64,000 nucleotides of DNA from the NCBI GenBank assembly GCA_025936115.1, contig JAICTZ010000026.1:1-64000 (forward strand). Direction: 5' to 3'. Position 1 is the first letter of the stretch. Each line of letters opens with the position of its first letter. A program made the translations under genes and the position numbers. Positions 40,407-48,530 of this stretch are shown here, one piece after another. The notes beneath the pieces were generated by a model, which ran no database searches, was not told the origin of the DNA, and saw only the letters and a list, made by a program, of their open reading frames with translations. Source of the stretch: Polyangiaceae bacterium. GTDB lineage: Bacteria; Myxococcota_A; Polyangia; Polyangiales; Polyangiaceae.

Positions 40407-40613
40407 GCCTGCGCTGGCGGCGGCATAAGAGCAGGTTTTATATCGCAATTTTTACGCGGGCTAGAGCTGGGCGGCGCCCGGAGCTAGACGTATCGTCCGG
40501 CCGCCGCGCAGGCGTCCGGACGCAGGCAGCGAGGGCATGAGGGTTCGCGCTTTTCGCAAAACGCAATCGTCACGGACTTTCAGAGCATTGGGCCTCGAAG
40601 CCGAGGGCCGGCT

Positions 40614-42998
40614 ATGAAGCCGTCGGCGCTCAGGCGCTCGAGCCCGAATCCGCGTCCGTTCCGCGTCCTGCTCATCGAAGACGAGCCGGCTCGAAGTAAA
40701 TTCGGGCGCTTGCGGCTCGAGGAAGCGGGCTACGAAGTCGAGACCGCCACCGACGCCTCCGAAGCGTTCGAAAAAGCGGCCACGGCACCGCCGGACGCCA
40801 TCCTGAGCGACGTCATGCACGCCGGCGAGGGCTTCGGGTTGTACCGCCGCGTGCGCGAGCAGCCTCGCCTCGAGTCGGTTCCCGTGATCCTGCTGTCCGC
40901 TCAGGAGGACGGCGGGCACGACCCGAACCGCTCCACGGAAGCGGGCGCGGCGCGCATCGTCGAACGCAGCGCCGATTTCACGGCGGAGCTCAGGGCGCTG
41001 CGTGAGTCGCTGGCGAACCGCAGTGGAGCGAAGCTAGGGGCGCCCGACGTCGACCGCTACGAACAGCTGCTCTCGCACAACGCGCAGCAGATCACTCGAC
41101 TCATCGACGAGGCTCAGAGCGCCGAAGAGCGCTACCGCACGCTTTTCGAGCACGCGAACGACGCCATCACGCTGCTCACGCCGGACGGCATCGTGCTCGA
41201 GGCGAACGAGCGCTGGCGCGCGCTGATCGGCCTGAATCCTCAAGAGATGGTGGGACGACATTTCCACGAATTTGCGCCATCCGATCCCGAATTTTCGAGC
41301 ATCCACGATTTTTACGACGCGATCAGCGCGGGCGTGAACCGCTCGGGCGCCGTGCCGTTGCGGAGCGCCGACGGCGGCGTGGTGTACCTCGAATTTTCGT
41401 TGTCGTTCATCGACGTGGGCGGCGAGCACACGATTCTGTCGATCGGTCGCGACGTGACCGTCGAGCTCCTCGCGCGGCGCGCTCTCGGCGCGGCGGAGGA
41501 GCGCTACCGCACGCTCGTCGAGCGGTTGCCCGACGTGCTCTGGACGTGCAGCGCCGCGGGGGACATCGTATTCGCGACGCCGAACCTCGTCGACGTGCTC
41601 GGCTACACCGCCGTCGACCTCGCAGCCGAGACGCTCGAGGAGCGTCTCGCGCGCGTCCACCCCGACGATCGCCGCATCGTGCGCGAAGGCGTGCGCGCCT
41701 GCCTCGAGCAGGACCAGCCGCTCGACGTCGAATGTCGGGTCCGCCACAAGCGCGGGCACTTCTTATGGCTCCGAAACCGCGTCACGGCGAGCTACGAACG
41801 CGGCGGCGTGCGCTACCTCGACGGGTTGCTCTCGAACATCAACGACCGCAAGGTGCTCGAGGAGAGCTTCCACCAGGCCCAGAAGATGGAAGCCATCGGG
41901 CGGCTCACGGGCGGCATCGCGCACGACTTCAACAACATTTTGGCCGCGATCCTCGCGAATAGCGACTTCTTGATGCAGGGCTTGCACGTCGACGATCCGC
42001 GGCACGCGGACGCACGCGAGATTCGGGTGGCGGCCGAACGCGCCGCCGCGCTCACGCGGCAATTGCTCGCGTTCAGCCGCCGGCAGGTGCTCGAACCGGC
42101 CGTCGTGGATCTGAACTCGACCGTGAGCGGCGTCGAGAAGATGCTGTGCCGCCTGATCGGCGAAGACATTTCGCTCACGGTCGTGCCGGGCGAGGCGCTC
42201 GGCTCCGTGCGCGTCGACGTGGGCCAGCTCGAACAGGTGATCATGAACCTGGTCGTCAATGCGCGCGACGCCATGCCGATGGGCGGTGAGCTGTGCATCG
42301 AAACCGCGAACGTCGAGCTCAGCGACCGCTACCCGGAGCACGACGTGCCCGTCTTGCCCGGCGCTTACGTGATGCTGGCCGTGAGGGACACGGGATCGGG
42401 CATGGACGCGAGCGTCAAGCGCCGCCTATTCGAGCCATTTTTTACGACCAAGGAGCTCGGCAAGGGCACGGGCCTCGGCTTGTCGACCTGTTACGGGATC
42501 ATCAAGCAGAGCGGCGGCTACATCTTCGTCGAGAGCGAGCCGGGACATGGGTCGGTGTTCAGGATTTATCTGCCGCGCGTCGACACGAACGCCGCTCACG
42601 GCGCCGGTCGCAGCGACCCGCCTGCACTCGAGGGCCACGAAACCGTGCTGCTCGTCGAAGACGATCCGCGCGTTCGTTCAGCCGTCAAGCGCATGCTCGA
42701 GTTCTACGGCTATCGGACGCTCGTCGCCGCGGACGGTGAGGAAGCCTACGCCATCGCCGACCGCCACGCGGGACCCATCGACGTCGTCCTGACCGACGTC
42801 GTCATGCCGGGCTCGAACGGGCCGCAAATCGCCGAGAGTGTGCGGCGTCGCTTCGACTCGAAAGTGCTGTTCATGTCCGGGTACACCGACCACGCGGTGC
42901 TGCGCTCGGGCGTGATGCAAGCCGGCCACGGCTTCATCCAGAAGCCGTTCACGCCCGACGGGCTCGCGCGCAAGTTGCGTGAGGTGCTCGATGCTTGA
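40614..42998 (+). CDS. REC-PAS-PAS hybrid histidine kinase with second receiver
   Basis: The 794-residue protein has five modules. A receiver has Asp66 in Leu-Ser-Asp-Val-Met, though the usual C-terminal Lys motif is replaced by Glu-Arg-Ser. Two PAS domains follow (about 175-290, 295-410). A histidine kinase core has His-Asp-Phe-Asn-Asn-Ile-Leu (His near 436) and a HATPase domain. A C-terminal receiver has its Asp near 727. The kinase and last receiver are close relatives of the protein at 37035, suggesting an old duplication. It overlaps the next gene (receiver-EAL) by eight bases. No membrane segment is seen. Confidence 0.9.
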   Translation: MKPSALRRSSPNPRPFRVLLIEDEPARSKFGRLRLEEAGYEVETATDASEAFEKAATAPPDAILSDVMHAGEGFGLYRRVREQPRLESVPVILLSAQEDGGHDPNRSTEAGAARIVERSADFTAELRALRESLANRSGAKLGAPDVDRYEQLLSHNAQQITRLIDEAQSAEERYRTLFEHANDAITLLTPDGIVLEANERWRALIGLNPQEMVGRHFHEFAPSDPEFSSIHDFYDAISAGVNRSGAVPLRSADGGVVYLEFSLSFIDVGGEHTILSIGRDVTVELLARRALGAAEERYRTLVERLPDVLWTCSAAGDIVFATPNLVDVLGYTAVDLAAETLEERLARVHPDDRRIVREGVRACLEQDQPLDVECRVRHKRGHFLWLRNRVTASYERGGVRYLDGLLSNINDRKVLEESFHQAQKMEAIGRLTGGIAHDFNNILAAILANSDFLMQGLHVDDPRHADAREIRVAAERAAALTRQLLAFSRRQVLEPAVVDLNSTVSGVEKMLCRLIGEDISLTVVPGEALGSVRVDVGQLEQVIMNLVVNARDAMPMGGELCIETANVELSDRYPEHDVPVLPGAYVMLAVRDTGSGMDASVKRRLFEPFFTTKELGKGTGLGLSTCYGIIKQSGGYIFVESEPGHGSVFRIYLPRVDTNAAHGAGRSDPPALEGHETVLLVEDDPRVRSAVKRMLEFYGYRTLVAADGEEAYAIADRHAGPIDVVLTDVVMPGSNGPQIAESVRRRFDSKVLFMSGYTDHAVLRSGVMQAGHGFIQKPFTPDGLARKLREVLDA

Positions 42999-44166
42999 GC
43001 TCGAAGCACCGGCGAGCGGTTCCACGGCCGGTCGCGTGCTCTTGGTCGACGACGAGCCGCAGGTCTTGAGCGCGTATGCTCGCGTGCTGCGGGCCGCGGG
43101 CTTGGTCGTCGTGACGCTGCCGGACGGCCGCGAAGTCGAGGCTCTCCTCTGCTCGCAGCCGTTCGACGTCGTCGTGTGCGACATCCGCATGCCGGGCACG
43201 ACGGGCATCGACATCTTGCGCTCGGTGCGCGCCCGCGATCCGGACCTGCCCGTGATCTTGATGACGGCCGGCGGGGATCTCTCGAGCGCCGTCGAGGCGG
43301 TCGAGCACGGCGCGCTCCGCTACTTGCTGAAGCCCATCGCGCCTGAGCTCCTGGCCGACACGGCGACCGACGCCATCCGCCTGCGGCGGCTCGCGCTCGC
43401 CCAACGACGCGCTTTCGAGCTCTACGGCAGCGCTACGGCGAACGAGACGGCGCGCGTCGAGCTCTCGTCGCGCCTCGACGGCGCGCTCTCGACGTTGCAC
43501 CTCGACTACCAGCCGATCGTCGATTACGCGGCGCGCAGCGTGTTCGCGTACGAAGCGCTCTTGCGCAGCGACGAACCGACGCTCGCGCTGCCCGAACCGC
43601 TCCTGCACGCGGCCGAGAAGCTCGAGCGACTCTTCGACATAGGCCGCTCGGTGCGCGGCCGCGTCGCCGAAAACATCGCGCACACTCAGGTCGGCTGCGT
43701 GTTCGTCAATCTGCACCCGCGCGACCTCGAGGACGACGAACTCTTGAGCTCGTCGGCGCCGCTCTCTCGGTTCGCCTCGCGCGTCGTGCTCGAGGTGACG
43801 GAACGCGCTTCCCTGTCCGACGTGTCCGATCTGCGGGTGAGGCTCGCGAGCCTGCGGCGCATGGGTTACCGCCTCGCCGTCGACGACCTCGGCGCCGGCT
43901 ACGCCGGACTCACCTGGTTTGCGCAGCTCGAGCCCGACGTGGTCAAGCTCGACATGGCGCTCACGCGCGCGATCGACCGCGAGCCGACCAAGCAGAAGCT
44001 CGTCGCGAGCATGACCCGCCTCTGCTCCGATCTCGGCATGCGCGTCGTCGGCGAGGGCGTCGAAACGGCAGACGAGCGCGACGCGCTCGTCGCAGCCGGC
44101 TGCGAGCTCATGCAGGGCTTCCACTTCGCGAGGCCTGCGGCGCCGTTTCCCGAGCCGTGCTTCTGA
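42991..44166 (+). CDS. receiver-EAL cyclic-di-GMP phosphodiesterase
   Basis: The 391-residue protein has an N-terminal receiver with phospho-acceptor Asp64 and the Lys of Leu-Lys-Pro near 114. The EAL domain starts near 170. EAL catalytic residues appear present: Glu in Glu-Ala-Leu-Leu, Asn in Asn-Leu-His-Pro, Glu in Glu-Val-Thr-Glu, Asp-Asp in Val-Asp-Asp-Leu-Gly-Ala-Gly, Lys in Lys-Leu-Asp and Glu in Glu-Gly-Val-Glu-Thr. So it should cleave c-di-GMP when phosphorylated. Its ATG overlaps the hybrid kinase gene, which makes that kinase the likely partner. Confidence 0.9.
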   Translation: MLELEAPASGSTAGRVLLVDDEPQVLSAYARVLRAAGLVVVTLPDGREVEALLCSQPFDVVVCDIRMPGTTGIDILRSVRARDPDLPVILMTAGGDLSSAVEAVEHGALRYLLKPIAPELLADTATDAIRLRRLALAQRRAFELYGSATANETARVELSSRLDGALSTLHLDYQPIVDYAARSVFAYEALLRSDEPTLALPEPLLHAAEKLERLFDIGRSVRGRVAENIAHTQVGCVFVNLHPRDLEDDELLSSSAPLSRFASRVVLEVTERASLSDVSDLRVRLASLRRMGYRLAVDDLGAGYAGLTWFAQLEPDVVKLDMALTRAIDREPTKQKLVASMTRLCSDLGMRVVGEGVETADERDALVAAGCELMQGFHFARPAAPFPEPCF

Positions 44167-44250
44167 CGACCGGATCCGCTGTGCCTTCTCGCCGGCGCGA
44201 GCGCGAGCTCCAGGATGTCGGTCCGAGGAGCTCGCGCTTGCCGCAGCCGC

Positions 44251-44928
44251 TCACTTTTGCGTGTCGAGGATGGTCTGCGCCATTTGCAGGTGATTGGCGA
44301 CGCGCGGCCTGAGCGTCTCCAGCATCTGCCTGAGATCCTGGCTCTTTACGGCAGGCATGAGCCGACTGTCGATCGTGTCGAGCGCCTGGCGATGCGCGTC
44401 GACCTGACTCGTCATGTAAGCCTTGTCGAAGCTCGGCTCGTCGTTCGCAGACAGCTTGTTCTGGACGCTCGTGGCGTTGACCCTGAGCTCGGTCACGAGT
44501 TGACTGTCGGTGGGGCGCAGGTTCAGGTGAGCGTCGAGCTCGTCGACGTCTTTGACCGCTTGGCTGTGGTGCGCGATCATGGTCTCCGCAAAGTGCTTGA
44601 CGGCAGGATCTTTGGCCTTGCCGACGGCAATTTTGGCTTGGTCGATCTCGGCCACGTTGATGGCGCGCACGACGGCTGCGATTTGCCCGTCGCTCAGCGC
44701 CTCGTTCGCCTCGCCGCCGAGCGCTCCGGGGGCGGACGGCGCAGTGCGCGACGCCGGCGTCGTCGTGGTGGGCGCGCTAGTCGTAGTGCCGGTCGTCGTG
44801 TTGCCGGAGGCTGGCGTCATGCCCGACTCGTAGCCGGACGCGGATTGCGCCGGACGGTCGTGGCTGCACGCCGCGACGGCGAGAGAGAGACAGAGAACCG
44901 CAGTGCTCGAGAGAATCGGTTTTTGCAT
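44251..44928 (-). CDS. DUF4142 periplasmic lipoprotein
   Basis: The 225-residue protein starts at ATG 44928 behind a GAGGTC ribosome site. The signal peptide ends in Ala-Val-Ala-Ala-Cys. A Thr/Ser/Pro-rich linker (about 30-65) precedes a ferritin-like helical DUF4142 domain (about 75-225) with Met-Ile-Ala-His-His-Ser near 120 and His-Arg-Gln-Ala near 175. Members occur in envelope stress regulons; their activity is unclear. It shares an upstream motif with the gene at 45075. Confidence 0.82.
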   Translation of the reverse strand: MQKPILSSTAVLCLSLAVAACSHDRPAQSASGYESGMTPASGNTTTGTTTSAPTTTTPASRTAPSAPGALGGEANEALSDGQIAAVVRAINVAEIDQAKIAVGKAKDPAVKHFAETMIAHHSQAVKDVDELDAHLNLRPTDSQLVTELRVNATSVQNKLSANDEPSFDKAYMTSQVDAHRQALDTIDSRLMPAVKSQDLRQMLETLRPRVANHLQMAQTILDTQK

Positions 44929-44964
44929 GGTGACCTCGGCGGGTTGAAAAGACCCCGTACGTCG

Positions 44965-44978
44965 CGGAGCAACTTCCG
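44965..44978 (-). promoter_or_regulatory. promoter motif shared with the gene at 45075
   Basis: On the minus strand this reads CGGAAGTTGCTCCG. It is repeated with one change (A for C at the twelfth base) at 45432-45445. It ends 37 bases upstream of the DUF4142 start; the copy is 40 bases upstream of its gene. The GGAAGTT part resembles the -35 site of ECF sigma factors. Confidence 0.55.
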
Positions 44979-45074
44979 CGCCGCGTAGGCGGCGCTGTCG
45001 TGGGGTCGTGAGAGCACGTCGCATGGGACGCGACGCGTTTGGGATGGCGTAAATCGCCGCAGCGCGGCGCAGCG

Positions 45075-45392
45075 CTACGAGAGGCCTTTGATTGAATGGC
45101 TGGCGAACACGCGCTTGACGGCGAGGGCCACGGCGCGGAGCACGCGATCCCATTGCCCTTCGCCGAGCCCGTGGCCGTCCCGAATGAGTGAGCCGTCGGC
45201 GCGCAACGTGAATCCCGGGATCGTCGGAGCGTCACTGAAGTCGTCTTCGGCGGGAAATCCGAGCGACGGCTGCGTGTCCTCGTCGTCGAAATCCGGCTGC
45301 GGATCTGGCTGCGAGAACGGCTCCGGCAGCGTGTCCGCGAGGGCGGCATTCACACTCCGCAGCTGAGGCGCGCGCTGAATGAAGACGGACAT
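45075..45392 (-). CDS. hypothetical protein (105 aa), acidic N-terminal half
   Basis: ATG 45392 follows a GAGGAG ribosome site at proper spacing. The protein has an acidic, Pro/Asp/Gln-rich first half (Gln-Pro-Asp-Pro-Gln-Pro-Asp-Phe-Asp-Asp-Glu-Asp near 32) and a C-terminal part with Thr-Leu-Arg-Ala-Asp-Gly-Ser-Leu and a basic amphipathic end. No domain is recognised and there is no signal peptide. The strong ribosome site and the shared promoter motif support a real gene. It lies upstream of the DUF4142 gene on the same strand, with 146 bases between. Confidence 0.65.
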   Translation of the reverse strand: MSVFIQRAPQLRSVNAALADTLPEPFSQPDPQPDFDDEDTQPSLGFPAEDDFSDAPTIPGFTLRADGSLIRDGHGLGEGQWDRVLRAVALAVKRVFASHSIKGLS

Positions 45393-45431
45393 GGGAACTC
45401 CTCGGCGCCGGTCGATGGGGCGCCAGCGCCT

Positions 45432-45445
45432 CGTAGCAACTTCCG
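45432..45445 (-). promoter_or_regulatory. second copy of the shared promoter motif
   Basis: On the minus strand this reads CGGAAGTTGCTACG, 13 of 14 bases identical to 44965-44978. It lies at nearly the same distance (40 bases) from its start codon. It is probably recognised by the same sigma factor or regulator. Confidence 0.55.
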
Positions 45446-45661
45446 TGCGCATACGAAGCACGCCCGAGGAGCGCTCCAGCAGGCTGGCGGAGCGTCGTAG
45501 ACGAGCATGAGTCCAGGTCGCCCTTCGTGGATGTGGCGGATTGCCGCGGCCTGGGAAAAGCGCGACGAAGAGCTCGAGCGCGTCCGCGTTTTCCGCATAC
45601 GTGCTGCGCCTCGTCGTGGGTGCGCTTGGCACATCGCGTGCAATTCCGCGCTTTACTCCAG

Positions 45662-46768
45662 ATGAAGACTTTCCGGTGCGCGTGCGGCGCGCGAGTGTTC
45701 TTCGACAACACGCAATGTCTCACGTGCGGGCGCGAGCTCGGATTTCTGCCCGAAGCGGGCACGCTGCTCGGCCTCGAACCCCCCCAGAATGGCGTGCACG
45801 CCACCCCGTATGGCCCCTGCAAGAAGTGCGAAAACTACTCGGCACGCGGCGTCTGTAACTGGCTCGTACCTGCCGACGCGCCGGACACACTCTGCCGCGC
45901 CTGTCGGTTGAATCACGTGGTACCCGACCTCACGGAGCCGGCGAACCTGGAGCTCTGGGCTGAAGTAGAGAAGGCCAAACGTCGTCTCGTGTACACGCTC
46001 GATCAGCTCCACCTGCCCGTCGTCTCACAGCACGAAGATCCCAAGGCGGGGCTCGCCTTCGACATCAAGAAGGACACCGACTCGAGCCGCGTGCTCACGG
46101 GCCACGCCGACGGACTCATCACGCTGAACCTCGCCGAGGCGGACGACGTGACGCGCGAAAAGATGCGTGTCGCCTTCAAGGAGCGCTACCGCACGCTGCT
46201 CGGCCACTTCCGGCACGAGATCGGGCACTACTTCTGGGAACGGCTCGTGCGGGACGGCGACAAGCTCGAGCTCTTCCGCGAGCACTTCGGAGACGAACGG
46301 CGCGACTACGCCGAGAGCCTGAGGGCGCACTACGCGTCCCCGCCGAGCGCCACCCCGAGCGCAGAGTTCATCACGGCCTACGCGAGTTGCCACCCGTGGG
46401 AAGACTGGGCCGAGACGTTCGCGCACTACCTCCTCATGATCGACACCCTCGACACGGCGCGCGAATTCGGCTTCACCGGCGATCTATCGCCGGATTTGAG
46501 CCTCCCGGGCACGACGGATTTCGAGCTCTTGCTCGAAGAATGGAGCGATCTCACGGTGGCGCTGAACGCGCTGTCGCGCAGCCTGGGAGTACCCGATCCC
46601 TACCCCTTCGCGCTCTCTGCCGTCGTGCGCGAAAAGCTCGAGGTCGTGCACCGCATCGTACGCGAAGCACGGGCGAGCGCGGCGCGCGAAGCGACCCGCT
46701 CGGCACCTTACGCCTCGGGAGCGCCCCCGGCCGCCCACGACGAACCCGTCGCGCGCATGGCCGTCTGA
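45662..46768 (+). CDS. putative zinc-binding metallopeptidase with zinc ribbon
   Basis: The 368-residue protein starts with a zinc ribbon (Cys-Ala-Cys-Gly-Ala and Cys-Leu-Thr-Cys-Gly within the first 25 residues), then Cys-Lys-Lys-Cys and Cys-Arg-Ala-Cys pairs to about 85. The peptidase domain has His-Glu-Ile-Gly-His near 188 (HExxH) with a downstream Glu in Trp-Ala-Glu-Thr-Phe-Ala-His near 247. It matches the family of cytoplasmic zinc-ribbon peptidases (PF15887 type). The substrate is unknown. ATG 45662 was chosen; the frame upstream lacks coding character. Confidence 0.85.
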   Translation: MKTFRCACGARVFFDNTQCLTCGRELGFLPEAGTLLGLEPPQNGVHATPYGPCKKCENYSARGVCNWLVPADAPDTLCRACRLNHVVPDLTEPANLELWAEVEKAKRRLVYTLDQLHLPVVSQHEDPKAGLAFDIKKDTDSSRVLTGHADGLITLNLAEADDVTREKMRVAFKERYRTLLGHFRHEIGHYFWERLVRDGDKLELFREHFGDERRDYAESLRAHYASPPSATPSAEFITAYASCHPWEDWAETFAHYLLMIDTLDTAREFGFTGDLSPDLSLPGTTDFELLLEEWSDLTVALNALSRSLGVPDPYPFALSAVVREKLEVVHRIVREARASAAREATRSAPYASGAPPAAHDEPVARMAV

Positions 46769-46780
46769 GCGAACGGAAAG

Positions 46781-47188
46781 CTAGAGCGGCGCCGCGCCAC
46801 CTAGCGCGCGCTCGATCGCGGCCGGGTCCGCCGGCTTCACGAGGAATTGATCGAAGCCAGCGGCGCGCGCGTGCCTGCGCGTCTCCGCATCGGAGTAGCC
46901 GGTGAGCGCGACGAGCCGCATGCTGCTTCCCCACGCGCTCGCACGCAGCCGTCGCGCGACTTCGTAGCCGTCGACTTCGGGCAGACCGAGGTCGACGAGC
47001 GCCGCAGCGACGGGCGATTCGCTCGCGCGCTGCAGCGCCTCGTCACCGCTCGCGACCGGTAGCGGTTCGTGGCCGAGCGACGCGACGAGCTCACCGAGCA
47101 CCTCGCGCACGTCTTCGTCGTCTTCGACGATGAGGACACGCAGGTTCGCGGCCGCGTCGTCCGGGGCGTCCCGCTCGGGTTCACTCAT
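46781..47188 (-). CDS. single-domain response regulator
   Basis: The 135-residue protein is a complete receiver: acidic pocket Glu-Asp-Asp-Glu near 22-25, phospho-acceptor Asp near 66 in Leu-Val-Asp-Leu-Gly-Leu, Thr near 93 and Lys near 118 in Val-Lys-Pro. It has no output domain. It lies 39 bases downstream of the encapsulin gene on the same strand and may be co-transcribed with it. Confidence 0.88.
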   Translation of the reverse strand: MSEPERDAPDDAAANLRVLIVEDDEDVREVLGELVASLGHEPLPVASGDEALQRASESPVAAALVDLGLPEVDGYEVARRLRASAWGSSMRLVALTGYSDAETRRHARAAGFDQFLVKPADPAAIERALGGAAPL

Positions 47189-47227
47189 GATGCGCGAGTC
47201 TACCTCGTCAGCCGGCGCACGCCACGC

Positions 47228-48013
47228 TCACTCTTCGAGCCCTACAATCGCTTCGGGCGACATCACGTGGAAGGTGAACGACTGGACGAGGTAGAGCGCC
47301 ACGTTTTCGGCGTCGTGCGACTGGTACCCGATGGCGGCGTCCTGACCCACGGTCGGCTGGTAGTCGCCTCCACGCATGGAGACCACGATCCCGCCGCGCA
47401 GCACCCGGGAGTGCAGCACACGCCCACCGACGAGCTCCCGCAATTGGCGGAGCGGCGGGTACTCCGGCGCCGAGGCCAGGCGCCGGTAAGCGGCGTCACC
47501 GAGCACGACCGCGTAGGGCCCTTTGACGAGCGCCTGGTCGAGGACGATGAGCGCCTGAGTGACGGCGTCGATGATCGAAGCTCCGTCGCCGCCGAGCCGA
47601 ATGCGGGGGTGCGACGAGGCCGCGAGCTGACCACGAATCTGCGCCGCCTCGAGACCGTAAAAAATGGCGCGATCCTCGAGCTCGGCGAGCTTCTGCGCGG
47701 CAGCGAGCGCGGCGTCGTCGTCGAGCTCCGGCGCGCCACGCTCGCGAGCGTCGAGTGCGGCGCGCGAGAGCTCGAACGGCACGCGCACCTCGAGCAACGG
47801 CAAGACGGAGCGCAGCCCCGCGATCGTGCCCTCGCCCACGTCCCGGCGCTCGAGCGAACCCAGATTCAAGGCCGCGTGCGCGAGGCCGTGCGGCCCGTCG
47901 AAGTCCACGACGCGGCGCCCGACGAAATGCTGCTCGAGCGCTTCTTTCACGTCCTCTTCGAGGGTGCTCCACACGTCCGGCGCGATCGGCGCGCGTCCCC
48001 GCCCCGTGATCAC
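47228..48013 (-). CDS. family 1 encapsulin shell protein
   Basis: The 261-residue protein has the HK97-like encapsulin sequence: Arg-Ala-Pro-Ile-Ala-Pro-Asp-Val-Trp near residue 7, Glu-Asp-Arg-Ala-Ile-Phe-Tyr-Gly near 115 and Tyr-Gln-Ser-His-Asp-Ala near 235. Subunits build an icosahedral protein compartment. The GTG at 48013 overlaps the TGA of the encapsulated ferritin gene (GTGA). The cargo gene directly upstream carries a targeting peptide that the shell interior should bind. The function is an iron-storage compartment. Confidence 0.93.
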   Translation of the reverse strand: MITGRGRAPIAPDVWSTLEEDVKEALEQHFVGRRVVDFDGPHGLAHAALNLGSLERRDVGEGTIAGLRSVLPLLEVRVPFELSRAALDARERGAPELDDDAALAAAQKLAELEDRAIFYGLEAAQIRGQLAASSHPRIRLGGDGASIIDAVTQALIVLDQALVKGPYAVVLGDAAYRRLASAPEYPPLRQLRELVGGRVLHSRVLRGGIVVSMRGGDYQPTVGQDAAIGYQSHDAENVALYLVQSFTFHVMSPEAIVGLEE

Positions 48014-48402
48014 GCGCCGCCTCCCCGCAATGACCCCACGCCGAGCCCGCGACCGTTCGACGCTTCCCGCGCTTCGTGCCGCTTCGACTCGCGCTCGCTC
48101 GGCGTGGGGGCCGGGCCGTCGAGCTCGACACCGAGCGGCCGGTCGGTGAAAGCGATCTTGGCGAGACGCTCGTGAAATTCCGGCCGTTTTCGCCGCAGCC
48201 ATTCGATCAACATGGCGGCGTGCTCGAACTCCTCGTTACGGTTGTGTTCGAGGATCTTGCACAGATCCGCGTCGGTACAGCGCGCGAGCCGCTGGTGGTA
48301 CCAGTCGGCGGCTTCGAGCTCCTCTTTGAGGCTCGTGATCGCGCGATGCGCGTCGCGTGTTGCGTCGTCGAGCTCCTCGGTCGGCTCGTGATATTCGCTC
48401 AT
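48010..48402 (-). CDS. encapsulated ferritin-like protein (encapsulin cargo)
   Basis: The 130-residue protein matches EncFtn. It has Glu28 and Trp34-Tyr35 in Glu-Glu-Leu-Glu-Ala-Ala-Asp-Trp-Tyr, and Glu58 with His61 in Asn-Glu-Glu-Phe-Glu-His. These are the ferroxidase residues at the dimer interface, and they align with the R. rubrum protein by a constant offset of four. The C-terminus Leu-Gly-Val-Gly-Ser-Leu-Arg-Gly is a cargo-loading peptide. It oxidises Fe2+ for mineral storage inside the shell. ATG at 48402 or 48417. Confidence 0.93.
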   Translation of the reverse strand: MSEYHEPTEELDDATRDAHRAITSLKEELEAADWYHQRLARCTDADLCKILEHNRNEEFEHAAMLIEWLRRKRPEFHERLAKIAFTDRPLGVELDGPAPTPSERESKRHEAREASNGRGLGVGSLRGGGA

Positions 48403-48530
48403 GGCGACCGAGCGCATGCAGTTGATGTGCCACGACCGCGGATTCGCGAAACTGCGTCCGCGGCCGACAAATGGCTGCCCAGGGGACGAGGCAGCGTTGT
48501 CGGCTGTGGCGTTTTCGATGCGCCCCCGCG

